Made by a program: the position numbers and the translations under genes. Below the pieces are notes generated by a model, which saw only the letters and a program-made list of their open reading frames with translations, searched no databases and was not told the DNA's origin. Positions 50,582 through 60,058 of a stretch of DNA of 64,000 bases are shown one piece after another. Every line of letters begins with the position of its first letter. Position 1 is the first letter of the stretch. This stretch comes from Clostridia bacterium (GTDB lineage: Bacteria > Bacillota > Clostridia > Oscillospirales > Acutalibacteraceae), in assembly GCA_017465085.1 (NCBI GenBank), contig JAFTWW010000008.1, positions 53,817 to 117,816 of the forward strand. Direction: 5' to 3'.

Positions 50582-52528
50582 TTATTTCTTAATTACTCTG
50601 TTTACGGTTTCTTCTACGCAACGGTTTACAAACTCTTCAACGCTCATTGAGCCAAGATCACCGTTTTCGCCTCTTTCTCTTACCGAAACGGTGCCGTTTT
50701 CTACCTCGCTATCACCGATTATGCACATATAGGGAAGTTTTTCGAGCCTTGCCTCTCTGATTTTATATCCAATTTTCTCGTTTCGGGAATCAACCTCAAC
50801 TCTGATGCCCTTTTCTTCCAGCTTTGCCTTAACCTCGTAAGCAAAATCGAGGTGGCGGTCAGCGATAGAGAGAAGGCGTACCTGAGTGGGAGCAAGCCAC
50901 ATAGGAAGCGCCCCTGCATACTTTTCAATAAGCAACGCCAAGGTGCGCTCATAGCAGCCGATGGAGGTACGGTGAATGATATAGGGATTCTTTTTCTCAC
51001 CGTCACGGTCAACATATTCCATACCGAACTTCTCGGCCAAGAGCTGATCAATCTGAATGGTGATAAGGGTATCCTCTTTACCGAAAACATTCTTAATCTG
51101 AATATCAAGCTTAGGGCCATAGAAGGCGGCTTCGCCAACGCCCACCTTATAGGGAATTTCTAGGTAGTTAAGGATTTTTTCCATAACGCCCTGAGCCTCA
51201 TCCCACTGCTCAGTAGTGCCGATATACTTTTCTCTGTTATCGGGGTCCCACTGAGAGAAGCGATAAGAAACATCCTCATAAAGACCAACGGATTTAAGCA
51301 TAAAGGTGGTAAGCTCCAGACAGGACTTAAACTCCTGCTCTAACTGCTCGGGGGTACACATAAGGTGGCCCTCGGAGATGGTAAACTGCCTTACGCGGAT
51401 AAGGCCGTGCATCTCACCCGAATCCTCATTTCTGAAAAGGGTTGAGGTTTCGTTATAGCGCAAGGGTAAATCCCTATAGGAACGGGCTCTGTTAAGATAT
51501 GCTTGGTACTGGAAGGGGCAGGTCATAGGACGGAGGGCAAAGCACTCCTTCTCTTCATCAGCGGGGTCACCTAAAACAAACATACCGTCAAGATAATGGT
51601 CCCAGTGGCCCGAAAGCTTATAAAGCTCACGCTTTGCCATATAGGGAGTTTTGGTAAGGAGCCAACCTCTCTTTGCCTCCTCATCCTCTACAAAGCGCTG
51701 TAAAATCTGAATAACCTTAGCGCCCTTGGGAAGAAGAATGGGAAGGCCCTGACCGATAACATCAACGGTGGTGAAATACTCCATCTCACGACCAAGCTTA
51801 TTATGGTCGCGTTTTCTTGCCTCTTCTAAAGCGGTAAGATGCTCTTCCAGCATACTTGCTTTGGGGAAGGCGGTACCGTAAACGCGGCAGAGCATTTTAT
51901 TATTAGAATCGCCGTGCCAATATGCGCCTGTGGCAGAGGTGAGCTTAAAAGCCTTAACGGGCGCTGTTGACATAAGATGAGCGCCTGCGCAAAGATCGGT
52001 GAATTCGCCCTGAGAATAGAAGCTTATCTCCTCGCCTTTGTGGATTTCTGTAAGCTCAACCTTATAAGGCTCACCCTGCTCCTCAAAATACTTTACAGCC
52101 TCATCATAGGGCTTTGTAAAGCGGGTGATTTCAATATCCTCTTTAACAATTTTCTTCATCTCTGCCTCGATTTTTTCAAGATCCTCGGCGGTGAAGCTGT
52201 TTTCAACATCAAAATCGTAATAAAATCCATCATTAACAGCGGGGCCTATGGCAAGCTTTGCCTCAGGGAAAAGGCGCTTAACCGCCTGCGCTAAAATATG
52301 GGAGGCGGTGTGCCTGAAGGTCCATCTGCCATACTCATCATCAAAGGTTAAAATTTCGAGGGCGCAATCATCCTCTAAAACGGTTCTCAAATCACAGTTT
52401 TCCCCGTTTACTCTTGCGGCGCATGCCACACGGGCAAGACCTGCGCTTATCTGCTTTGCGGCATCAAGGGCGGTTATACCCTTTTCCATCTCTAAAATAC
52501 TGCCATCCTTTAAGGTTACTTTAATCAT
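50582..52528 (-). CDS. thrS: Threonyl-tRNA synthetase
   Basis: 648 residues, full length. N-terminal TGS domain (MIKVTLKDGS), editing domain with HTASHILAQAVKRLF and CAGAHLMST, class II catalytic core (MTCPFQYQAYLNRARSYRDLP, FRNEDSGEMHGLIRVRQFT) and anticodon-binding domain (LAPTQVRLLSI). Regulated by the T-box leader upstream. Confidence 0.98.
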   Translation of the reverse strand: MIKVTLKDGSILEMEKGITALDAAKQISAGLARVACAARVNGENCDLRTVLEDDCALEILTFDDEYGRWTFRHTASHILAQAVKRLFPEAKLAIGPAVNDGFYYDFDVENSFTAEDLEKIEAEMKKIVKEDIEITRFTKPYDEAVKYFEEQGEPYKVELTEIHKGEEISFYSQGEFTDLCAGAHLMSTAPVKAFKLTSATGAYWHGDSNNKMLCRVYGTAFPKASMLEEHLTALEEARKRDHNKLGREMEYFTTVDVIGQGLPILLPKGAKVIQILQRFVEDEEAKRGWLLTKTPYMAKRELYKLSGHWDHYLDGMFVLGDPADEEKECFALRPMTCPFQYQAYLNRARSYRDLPLRYNETSTLFRNEDSGEMHGLIRVRQFTISEGHLMCTPEQLEQEFKSCLELTTFMLKSVGLYEDVSYRFSQWDPDNREKYIGTTEQWDEAQGVMEKILNYLEIPYKVGVGEAAFYGPKLDIQIKNVFGKEDTLITIQIDQLLAEKFGMEYVDRDGEKKNPYIIHRTSIGCYERTLALLIEKYAGALPMWLAPTQVRLLSIADRHLDFAYEVKAKLEEKGIRVEVDSRNEKIGYKIREARLEKLPYMCIIGDSEVENGTVSVRERGENGDLGSMSVEEFVNRCVEETVNRVIKK

Positions 52529-52546
52529 AATTTACCTCCGTAAAAA

Positions 52547-52787
52547 TAAAAAGACTCCGTCCCTGAAGGGACGAAGTCGAAATCTACTCCGCGGTTCCAC
52601 CCAAATTTTGTTACAATAAATAACAACACTCTTTTACCTTTAACGCAGGCCTACGTTCAGGTTTTTTACCCCTGACACTCGAAGGGTGGTGTTCGCCGAA
52701 AATATTATCCGAGCCGCTTTCAGCCGAGGACGGCTCTCTCTGAAGGATAACCTTTATTTCGGTTACTGCCCTTGTTGACGCTTTTAC
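52547..52787 (-). promoter_or_regulatory. T-box riboswitch of thrS
   Basis: On the minus strand: long Stem I, the T-box sequence GGGTGGAACCGCGG (about 52589-52602), then a terminator GACTCCGTCCC/GGGACGAAGTC (52553-52578) with T run. Senses uncharged tRNA, whose NCCA end pairs with the T-box and favours the antiterminator. ACC codons in GAACACCACCC near the end of Stem I fit a Thr specifier. Confidence 0.93.
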
Positions 52788-52793
52788 ACACCT

Positions 52794-52822
52794 ATTTTAC
52801 GCCTATATTTATATGTTGTCAA
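52794..52822 (-). promoter_or_regulatory. sigma-A promoter of the thrS leader
   Basis: Minus strand TTGACA (52817-52822), 17-bp spacer, TAAAAT (52794-52799). Confidence 0.8.
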
Positions 52823-52907
52823 GAAAAATAATAATTTATGTTCTAAAATTTACAAATGTTACAATAAAATTTTATTGTATATTTGTATTATTTTGTCAAA
52901 TTTCCTA

Positions 52908-52936
52908 TTGACTGGAAGCAAAAATAGTAGTATTAT
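52908..52936 (+). promoter_or_regulatory. sigma-A promoter of gdhA
   Basis: TTGACT (52908-52913), 17-bp spacer, TATTAT (52931-52936). Confidence 0.75.
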
Positions 52937-52965
52937 TTTTTTATTAAAAAATTGGAGGCAAAATT

Positions 52966-54318
52966 ATGTTTAAGTCCGAATATCTTAACAGAGTTTACGC
53001 CGAGGTTGCAGCGCGCAACGCAGGCGAAAAGGAATTTTTGCAGACGGTTGAAGAGGTTTTCACCTCCTTAGAGCCCGTAGTTGCAGCTGATTCCAAGTTT
53101 GAAGAGAACGGCGTTTTAGAGCGCATGGTTGAGCCCGAGCGTCAGATTTTCTTCCGCGTTTCCTGGGTTGATGATAACGGCAAGGTACAGGTTAACCGCG
53201 GCTACAGAGTTCAATTCAACTCTGCCATCGGTCCCTACAAGGGCGGCATCCGCTTGCACCCCTCTGTAAACGCTTCTATTATTAAGTTCTTAGGCTTTGA
53301 GCAGACCTTTAAGAACAGCCTTACAGGTCTTCCTATGGGCGGCGGTAAGGGCGGCTCCGACTTTGACCCCAGAGGCAAATCCAACGGAGAGATTATGCGT
53401 TTCTGCCAGAGCTTTATGACCGAGCTTTCCAAGCACATCGGCGCTGATACCGATGTTCCCGCAGGAGATATAGGCACAGGCGCCCGTGAGATTGGCTATA
53501 TGTACGGTCAGTATAAGCGTCTTCGCAATGAGTTTACCGGCGTTCTCACCGGTAAGGGCCTCTCCTACGGCGGCTCACTCATTCGCCCCGAAGCTACCGG
53601 CTTTGGCGCTGTTTACTATGCAGCAGAGATGCTTAAGACCTTTGGTGAAGAGGTTAAGGGTAAGACCTTTGCAGTATCGGGCTTTGGTAATGTTGCCTGG
53701 GGTACTGTTAAGAAGGTAACCGAGCTCGGCGGTAAGGTTGTTACCATCTCGGGACCTGACGGTTACATATACGATGAAGACGGTATAAATACCGAGGAAA
53801 AGATTAACTTTATGCTTGAGATGCGCTCTTCAGGTCGCGATAAGGTTAAGGATTATGCCGATAAATTTGGTGTTCCCTACTTCGAGGGCCAGAAGCCTTG
53901 GGGCGTTAAGGTTGATGTTGTTATGCCTTGCGCTACTCAGAATGAGGTTGATGTTGCAGACGCTGAAAAAATAGTTGCCAACGGCGTTAAATACTATGTT
54001 GAGGTTTCCAATATGCCCACCACCAACGAGGCTATGGCTTACCTTAAATCCGAGGGTGTTGTTGTTGCTCCCTCCAAGGCAGTTAACGCAGGCGGCGTAG
54101 CAGTTTCGGGCCTTGAAATGAGCCAGAACTCTATGCGTTACAGCTGGACTGCCGAAGAGGTTGACCAGAAGCTTCGCCAGATTATGAAGGGCATCTATGA
54201 TAACTCTTATGCCGCCGCTAAGAAATACGGCTTAGAGGGCGATCTTGTAGCAGGCGCTAACATCGCAGGCTTTGAAAAGGTAGCCGAGGCTATGATTGCT
54301 CAGGGCGTTGCCTACTAA
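52966..54318 (+). CDS. gdhA: NADP-type glutamate dehydrogenase
   Basis: 450 residues. GYRVQFNSAIGPYKGGIRLHP with the substrate Lys, catalytic Lys in PMGGGKGGSDFDP, PAGDIGTGAREIGYM, Rossmann VSGFGNVAWG. Length and motifs fit the hexameric small GDH that assimilates ammonia with 2-oxoglutarate. TTGGAGG before the ATG, and codon use is strongly biased, as for a highly expressed gene. Monocistronic. Confidence 0.97.
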   Translation: MFKSEYLNRVYAEVAARNAGEKEFLQTVEEVFTSLEPVVAADSKFEENGVLERMVEPERQIFFRVSWVDDNGKVQVNRGYRVQFNSAIGPYKGGIRLHPSVNASIIKFLGFEQTFKNSLTGLPMGGGKGGSDFDPRGKSNGEIMRFCQSFMTELSKHIGADTDVPAGDIGTGAREIGYMYGQYKRLRNEFTGVLTGKGLSYGGSLIRPEATGFGAVYYAAEMLKTFGEEVKGKTFAVSGFGNVAWGTVKKVTELGGKVVTISGPDGYIYDEDGINTEEKINFMLEMRSSGRDKVKDYADKFGVPYFEGQKPWGVKVDVVMPCATQNEVDVADAEKIVANGVKYYVEVSNMPTTNEAMAYLKSEGVVVAPSKAVNAGGVAVSGLEMSQNSMRYSWTAEEVDQKLRQIMKGIYDNSYAAAKKYGLEGDLVAGANIAGFEKVAEAMIAQGVAY

Positions 54319-54333
54319 TTAAAAAATAGATTT

Positions 54334-54360
54334 AAGCCCTGCGTTTGCAGGGCTTCTTTT
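54334..54360 (+). terminator. Terminator of gdhA
   Basis: 9-bp stem AAGCCCTGC/GCAGGGCTT, loop GTTT, then CTTTT, 13 bp before the next gene. Confidence 0.85.
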
Positions 54361-54372
54361 GTAGGAGCTGTT

Positions 54373-55014
54373 ATGTACGATTATTTTCTTTTTGACCTTG
54401 ACGGAACCATCGTTGATTCGGGACTTGGTATAACCAACTCAGTTATGTATGCGCTTAAAAAGTGGAATATTGAGGTTGGCGACAGAACGGAGCTTTATAG
54501 ATTTGTTGGCCCCCCACTTTATGAATCCTTTGAAAAGTTTTACGGTTTTTCAAAGGAGGATGCCATAAAGGCGGTGGAGGCATATAGAGAATATTACCGT
54601 GAAAAAGGTGTTCTCGAATATGAGCTTTATGAGGGTATTGCAGATACCTTAAAAGAGCTTAAAGCAAGGGGCAAGAAAATAATTCTTGCGACCTCTAAGC
54701 CCGAGGTTTTTGCAACGATGATACTTAAACACTCAGGCCTTTTTGAGCTTTTTGATTTTATTGCAGGCGCCACCCTTGACGGAAGCCTTATAAAAAAGGA
54801 AGATGTTATCGCTTATGCCTTAAAAGGCGTAGGCAATGTTGATACAAAAAAGGCGGTTATGGTGGGTGACAGAAGCCATGATATTATGGGAGCTCATATG
54901 AACGGTATTGATTCGGTAGGAGTTACCTATGGCTACGGCTCAAGGGAAGAATTAGCAGGTGAAAATGCTACCTATATAATCGATAAGGCCACTGATATTC
55001 TTAATTTTACATAA
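54373..55014 (+). CDS. HAD-family phosphatase (phosphoglycolate phosphatase-like)
   Basis: 213 residues. HAD motifs: DLDGTIVDSG (nucleophile Asp), ATSKPEVF, Lys before the GDRSHDI metal motif. A helical cap (about 15-85) places it in subclass I with Gph/PpaX-like enzymes. Substrate not determinable. GTAGGAG precedes the ATG; no own promoter seen, so it may depend on read-through from gdhA. Confidence 0.88.
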   Translation: MYDYFLFDLDGTIVDSGLGITNSVMYALKKWNIEVGDRTELYRFVGPPLYESFEKFYGFSKEDAIKAVEAYREYYREKGVLEYELYEGIADTLKELKARGKKIILATSKPEVFATMILKHSGLFELFDFIAGATLDGSLIKKEDVIAYALKGVGNVDTKKAVMVGDRSHDIMGAHMNGIDSVGVTYGYGSREELAGENATYIIDKATDILNFT

Positions 55015-55015
55015 T

Positions 55016-55048
55016 AAAAATGCTCTGTTTTCACAGAGCATTTTTTAT
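55016..55048. terminator. Terminator of the HAD gene, shared with galK
   Basis: Stem AAAAATGCTCTGT/ACAGAGCATTTTT, loop TTTC, with A and T runs on either side, between convergent genes. Confidence 0.9.
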
Positions 55049-55049
55049 T

Positions 55050-56321
55050 TTATTTAAGTTCAAAGCCGCCTAAGGAACGAATCTTAAGCACCATACAGCT
55101 TCCCTCTCCAAAGACTGCCTCTATCATAGCCTTATAATCGGCAAGAAGCTCGTTTGGAATATAGCACTGTATCGTTCCCGCAAATCCGCCGCCGTGAACA
55201 CGGCAGGCTCCCTCGCCCTTTAAGAATTTCTTGGTAAGGGCAATAGCAAGGCTTAGTCCCTGCTCGGAAACATTGGATGTGGAATAAAGGTTTTGCAGAT
55301 AATTATATGAGGATTCTCCCGACTCATTAACAAGGCGGAAAAACTCATCAAAATCCTTCTGCTTAAGCGCCGCTCTCTGAGATAACACCCTATCGTTTTC
55401 ATTAAAGAAATGGAAGGCGCGAAGGGCCGCTCTATCACCGCACTCCTTACGGATGGCGGATAATTCCCTATAAAATCTATCGGTATCGGCATCCCTTAAG
55501 AAATCAACACCCAGATAGTTGCTCACAGCCTTACACTCAAGGGTGATATCGGCGTAATCGCCCGTTAAATCGGAGTGGTTACCGCCCGTATCAACAACAC
55601 AAAGTGTTTTGCCCGATAAGCTCAAATCAAGGTCTATCTTCTCAATCTGAGGATTTTTAGGATCATTAAAATCCGCATAGGTAAAGCCGCCTACACTGCT
55701 TGCCATCTGGTCAAGAAGTCCGCTGGGCTTACCGAAATAAACATTTTCTGCTGTTTGGGAAATCTTGGCGATGCTTACCGCATCCACCTTTTCTTCGCAG
55801 AAAAGGGAGTTTACGATATTGGAAATGAGCACCTCAAAGGCCGCCGATGAGGAAAGACCCGAGCCCTTTAATACATTTGACGTTGTATACGCATCAAAGC
55901 CGCCTATTTTATAGCCTAATTCCTTAAACTGCGCCATAACGCCACGGATAAGAGCGCTTGCGTGGCCATATTCATCGGAATCGGGGGCTAACTCGTTTAT
56001 ATTCACATAATCCCTCGGGTAGCCCTCGGATTTTACGGAAACGGTATCGGCGCCGTTTGCAGATACTACCGCAATAACATCGCAATCTACACTGCCTGCC
56101 AAGACACAGCCGTGCTGATGATCGGTATGATTGCCGCCTATCTCGGTTCTGCCTGGGGCTGAGAAAAGACGGATATTATCCCTATCGCCATATAGCTCGC
56201 AAAAGCCATCAAGCGCTTTAAGATAGCGACTTCTTGCGGCGGCAGTATCATTATATATTGCTTCAAAGGTTTTATCGTAAAAGCCACTGTTTATGCGGCT
56301 TTTTATATCGTTAACATTCAT
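55050..56321 (-). CDS. galK: Galactokinase
   Basis: 423 residues. GALK signature SAPGRTEIGGNHTDHQHG, GHMP ATP loop LKGSGLSSSAAFE, C-terminal CRVHGGGFAGTIQCY. An N-terminal extension of about 55 residues is typical of clostridial GalK. Phosphorylates galactose. Follows ackA by 2 bp, so cotranscribed; no other Leloir gene in the window. Confidence 0.95.
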   Translation of the reverse strand: MNVNDIKSRINSGFYDKTFEAIYNDTAAARSRYLKALDGFCELYGDRDNIRLFSAPGRTEIGGNHTDHQHGCVLAGSVDCDVIAVVSANGADTVSVKSEGYPRDYVNINELAPDSDEYGHASALIRGVMAQFKELGYKIGGFDAYTTSNVLKGSGLSSSAAFEVLISNIVNSLFCEEKVDAVSIAKISQTAENVYFGKPSGLLDQMASSVGGFTYADFNDPKNPQIEKIDLDLSLSGKTLCVVDTGGNHSDLTGDYADITLECKAVSNYLGVDFLRDADTDRFYRELSAIRKECGDRAALRAFHFFNENDRVLSQRAALKQKDFDEFFRLVNESGESSYNYLQNLYSTSNVSEQGLSLAIALTKKFLKGEGACRVHGGGFAGTIQCYIPNELLADYKAMIEAVFGEGSCMVLKIRSLGGFELK

Positions 56322-56323
56322 TA

Positions 56324-57523
56324 TTAAAGCTTCTCCACAATATCACGGGTATCTCTTGCAATAGCAAGCTCTTCATTGGTGGGGATTACATAAACTGCTA
56401 CCTTACTATCCTCGGCAGAAATCTTAATCTCCTCGCCTCTTGTACCATTTGCGGTTTCATCAAGCTTAAGACCTAAAAACTCTAAATATCCGCAAACTTC
56501 AGCGCGGAGAGAGGGATCGTTTTCGCCGATACCGCCTGTGAAGAGGATGATATCAACGCCGTTCATAGCGGCAACATAGGAGCCGATAAACTTGGCTATT
56601 TGATAACGCTGCATATCAAGGGCAAGCTGCGCTCTCTTGTTTCCGCTCTTGGCGGCGGCAACAAGGTCACGGTTATCGTTGGATACACCTGAAACGCCAA
56701 GCATACCCGATTTCTTATTCATAATGCTATCCATCTCAGCGGGGGTAAGGCCCTCTTTATCGGCAATATAGGTAACAACAGAAGGATCAAGTGTTCCTGT
56801 TCTTGTGCCCATCATAAAGCCATCAAGTGGAGTGAAGCCCATAGAGGTATCGATACACTCGCCGTTCTTAACAGCAGAAATGGAGCAACCGTTACCTAAG
56901 TGGCAGGTAATCATCTTAACATCTTTTTTATTTACTCCTGCAACTTCGCATACGCGGTCACTTACAAAGCGGTGTGAGGTGCCATGAGCGCCGTAGCGGC
57001 GGATATTGTGCTTCTCGTAATACTCATAGGGAAGAGCATACATATATGCCTTTTCGGGCATAGTCTGATGGAAAGAGGTATCAAACACAGCTACCTGAGG
57101 CATCTTCTCACCGAAGGTTTCGGCACAAGCGCGGATACCCAATACATTAGCGGGGTTGTGAAGAGGCGCCATAACGCCAAGCTCGGTAACGGTTTCGAGC
57201 AGCTTTTCATCAATAAGGCAGGAGCTCTTATAAACTGCGCCGCCCTGAACAACACGGTGACCGATTGCCGAAATCTCATCAAAGGAATCAATAACCTTTG
57301 CTTCGCTCTCTACCAAAGCAAACAAAACGGCCTGGAAAGCTTCGCTATGGGTGGGCATGGGAGTTTCGGCAGAATAAACTCTGCCATCAAACGCCTTATG
57401 GGTAATGCTACCCGAAACGCCTATTCTCTCACAAAGGCCTTTAGCTAAAACCTGCTCGTTTTCCATATCAATAAGCTGATATTTAAGGGATGAGCTACCC
57501 GCATTAACTACAAATATTTTCAT
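56324..57523 (-). CDS. ackA: Acetate kinase
   Basis: 399 residues from ATG 57523 (GGAGG upstream), not 57541. VNAGSSSLKYQLID start, VFDTSFHQTMPEKAYMYALP, RRYGAHGTSHRFVS, FTGGIGENDPSLR. Makes ATP from acetyl phosphate during fermentation. No pta next to it; instead galK follows and tmcAL is divergent. Confidence 0.97.
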   Translation of the reverse strand: MKIFVVNAGSSSLKYQLIDMENEQVLAKGLCERIGVSGSITHKAFDGRVYSAETPMPTHSEAFQAVLFALVESEAKVIDSFDEISAIGHRVVQGGAVYKSSCLIDEKLLETVTELGVMAPLHNPANVLGIRACAETFGEKMPQVAVFDTSFHQTMPEKAYMYALPYEYYEKHNIRRYGAHGTSHRFVSDRVCEVAGVNKKDVKMITCHLGNGCSISAVKNGECIDTSMGFTPLDGFMMGTRTGTLDPSVVTYIADKEGLTPAEMDSIMNKKSGMLGVSGVSNDNRDLVAAAKSGNKRAQLALDMQRYQIAKFIGSYVAAMNGVDIILFTGGIGENDPSLRAEVCGYLEFLGLKLDETANGTRGEEIKISAEDSKVAVYVIPTNEELAIARDTRDIVEKL

Positions 57524-57657
57524 AAAATTTTCCTCCTGCATTTTTCTTATTGAAGATTATACGAAGTTGTGATAAAATACTATCAAACTTATATCTTTTA
57601 TATAATACTTTATTTATAGATGTTTTTCAAGGCTTTTTTTGAGGCAGGTGTTAAAAA

Positions 57658-58830
57658 ATGGCGGCAATAGGTATAATAGCCGAATTCAATCCCCTACACA
57701 ACGGGCATAAGTATATTCTTGACCGCGCAACAGAAAGCGGTAAAACCGTAATCTGTGTTATAAGCGGAAACTTTGTTCAGCGTGGAGAAACCGCCGTTGT
57801 TTCAAAAGAGGTGCGGGCCCGTATGGCGCTTAAATGCGGCGCCGATATTGTAATTGAACTGCCTGTGCTGTGGTCTATGTCAACCGCGCAGAACTTTGCC
57901 CTTGGCGGAGTTTGGCAGTTATATCAGGCGGGATGCGATGAGATAATCTTCGGCAGCGAATGCGGAGATATTAAGAGGCTTACCCGCATTGCAGAGATTT
58001 TGCTGAGCGATGAATTTAACACCTTGGTTTCAGAGGAAATCAAGCGGGGCGTTACCTTTGCGGTTGCCCGTCAGAAAGCCATAAGGAGCCTTGGCGGTGA
58101 GCACACCCTCCTTGAAAATCCCAATGATAACCTTGGCATTGAATATATTGTAGCGGCAAAAAAGTTTAACCTTAATATAAAATTTTCCTGCGTAAAACGG
58201 CAGGGCGCGGGGCACGATAAGGGCGCTGAAGAGGGCTTTGCCTCGGCATCCTTTATAAGAGAAAAGATAAAAAACGGTGATACCGAAATTTTGAGTGAAT
58301 ATATGCCTGAGGAAAGCTTAAAGCTGTTAAGCAACGCCGATATTTCCGATATGTCATTACTTGAAAGGGCAATACTCTCCTCTTTACGCCTTACGAATAA
58401 GGAGGACCTTAAAAATCTCCCTGATTTGAGCGAGGGGCTTGATAATGCGCTTTATGCCAGCGCCCGTCAGGCAGACAGCTACTCTGAGCTTTGCGATTTG
58501 CTTAAAAGCAAACGATATACCCACTCGAGAATCAGAAGGCTTATTTTATCGGCGTATTTAAGGCTTGATAACGAATTTTTTATGGTTACTCCCCCGTATG
58601 TGCGAATACTTGGATTTAACCGCTTCGGAGAGAGGTACCTGAAGGGCTTTAAGTCGGTATGCCCATTTGTTATGAGGGTAGCGGAAATTTCCGCTCTTGA
58701 TGAGGCCTCGCAAAAGGTTTTTGAAACTGAATGCAGAGCCACCGATATATTTGCTTTATCCCTTGAAAACCCGCAGAAATGCGGCGGTGAATACACAATA
58801 AAACTTATAAAGGAAGATACGAAATGTTAG
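57658..58830 (+). CDS. tmcAL: tRNA(Met) cytidine acetate ligase (TmcAL)
   Basis: 390 residues. IIAEFNPLHNGHKYIL with the HxGH nucleotidyltransferase motif, VISGNFVQRGETAVVSKEVRA, FGSECGDIKRL; helical C-terminus. TmcAL activates acetate with ATP and makes ac4C at the wobble base of elongator tRNA-Met. The divergent ackA gene shares the upstream region, linking two acetate-handling enzymes. Confidence 0.93.
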   Translation: MAAIGIIAEFNPLHNGHKYILDRATESGKTVICVISGNFVQRGETAVVSKEVRARMALKCGADIVIELPVLWSMSTAQNFALGGVWQLYQAGCDEIIFGSECGDIKRLTRIAEILLSDEFNTLVSEEIKRGVTFAVARQKAIRSLGGEHTLLENPNDNLGIEYIVAAKKFNLNIKFSCVKRQGAGHDKGAEEGFASASFIREKIKNGDTEILSEYMPEESLKLLSNADISDMSLLERAILSSLRLTNKEDLKNLPDLSEGLDNALYASARQADSYSELCDLLKSKRYTHSRIRRLILSAYLRLDNEFFMVTPPYVRILGFNRFGERYLKGFKSVCPFVMRVAEISALDEASQKVFETECRATDIFALSLENPQKCGGEYTIKLIKEDTKC

Positions 58831-59756
58831 AAATTAAAAGCGTTGAAAATTATAAAGATTACGGCAGGGTGGTTTCCATCTCCAACGGTGTGATAGAGGC
58901 ATTTGTTACTGTTGATGTGGGCCCCCGCATTATCCGCTTTGGGTTTATAGGCGGCAATAACATTTTGTGTGATGACCGCAAAAACGCGGGCAGCCGTACC
59001 GACAGTGAGTTTGAAGAATATTTCGGCAAGGGCAAGGTATGGGAGAATATGGGCGGTCACAGAATATGGACTTCCCCCGAAAGCTACCCTGAGTGCTACT
59101 ATCCCGATAAAGAAACTGTTACCGTTACCAAAACCGAAACGGGCGCTGTTTTTACTCCCAAGGCCGAAACCGAAAACGGTATTCAGAAGGAACTCGAAAT
59201 CAAGATGGATAATGATGACAGCAATATGCAGGTTACCATGCGAGTTACCAATATAAGCGGGCAGGATAAAGAGTTTGCTGTTTGGGGACTCTCTGTTTGC
59301 GCAAAGGGCGGCACACTTATTATTCCTATGAACGATAACGATACAGGTCTTCTTTCCAACCGCAAGATAGTGGTTTGGCCATACACTGATTTAAGGGATA
59401 AGAGAATTCATATCGGTCATAAATATTTCTGCCTTGACCAAGATATCAATGCCAAGCTTCCCATTAAGCTGGGCTTCGACCTTAACAAAGCCACCGCATA
59501 TTATAATTTAGCGGATGATATTTTCTGCAAGAGGATTGAGAGCAATATGCCCAATGGCGTTTATGCTGACGGCGGCTGTAATTTTGAAACCTATACAAAC
59601 GAAACCTTTATTGAGGTTGAATCCTTAGGTGAGCTCAAAACAGTTAAGGCGGGCCAAACCGCGCTCCTTAACGAATATTGGTCCCTTTACAAGAAACCCT
59701 GCGAGGTTGATTTTGATGATGATGCCTCTATTGATAATTTACTTTCAAATATTTAG
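58824..59756 (+). CDS. Mutarotase-like beta-sandwich protein (DUF4380-like)
   Basis: 310 residues, no signal peptide. FVTVDVGPRIIRFGFIGGNN start, GGHRIWTSPESYP, MRVTNISGQDKEFAVWGLSV, FETYTNETFIEVESLGEL: the pattern of galactose-mutarotase-like superfamily proteins, close to DUF4380. Carbohydrate binding likely, enzymatic role unknown. Overlaps tmcAL by 7 nt. Confidence 0.72.
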   Translation: MLEIKSVENYKDYGRVVSISNGVIEAFVTVDVGPRIIRFGFIGGNNILCDDRKNAGSRTDSEFEEYFGKGKVWENMGGHRIWTSPESYPECYYPDKETVTVTKTETGAVFTPKAETENGIQKELEIKMDNDDSNMQVTMRVTNISGQDKEFAVWGLSVCAKGGTLIIPMNDNDTGLLSNRKIVVWPYTDLRDKRIHIGHKYFCLDQDINAKLPIKLGFDLNKATAYYNLADDIFCKRIESNMPNGVYADGGCNFETYTNETFIEVESLGELKTVKAGQTALLNEYWSLYKKPCEVDFDDDASIDNLLSNI

Positions 59757-59765
59757 TAAAAAGCA

Positions 59766-59794
59766 TTGACAAGCATTTATCTTTGTGCTAAACT
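59766..59794 (+). promoter_or_regulatory. sigma-A promoter of the lysine operon
   Basis: TTGACA (59766-59771), 17-bp spacer, TAAACT (59789-59794). Confidence 0.75.
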
Positions 59795-59812
59795 AACTCA
59801 TATAGATTTTTT

Positions 59813-59975
59813 GATAGAGGCGCATTTTGCCAAGAGTACCGTGCTTTACCTGTTTTAAGGGGTTGCCAAAGCCGCGCGGGAAAGGGGCAGATGCCGAAGT
59901 GGGTATGTGGCATATACCTTGCTGGCAGTTCGGATAACATCCGCCCTGCTGTCGCACCAGTTGCGGAGTGCTATC
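59813..59975 (+). promoter_or_regulatory. Lysine riboswitch (L box)
   Basis: GATAGAGGCGC at the 5' end, CCAAGAGTA, TTGCCAAAGC, GGGAAAGGGGC, ATGCCGAAGTGGG, CTGGCAG and TGCGGAGTGCTATC at the 3' end: the conserved five-helix L box with P1 GATAG/CTATC. Lysine binding should favour the downstream terminator and shut off dapA-ddh-lysA. Confidence 0.95.
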
Positions 59976-60000
59976 TTTAAGTTTCATATTCTGATGCTTT

Positions 60001-60040
60001 AAGGATAGCCATTTTATAAAACGGCTATCCTTATTTATTG
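60001..60040 (+). terminator. Lysine riboswitch terminator
   Basis: 10-bp stem AAGGATAGCC/GGCTATCCTT (60001-60010, 60023-60032), A/T loop, then T-rich. GATAG in the stem can pair with the P1 3' CTATC to form the antiterminator. Confidence 0.88.
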
Positions 60041-60058
60041 CTTTTGGAGGAAAACAAA

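Noticed and set aside
59793-59987. Minus-strand frame of 64 codons
   Set aside because: It is antisense to the lysine riboswitch and an artefact of its conserved sequence.
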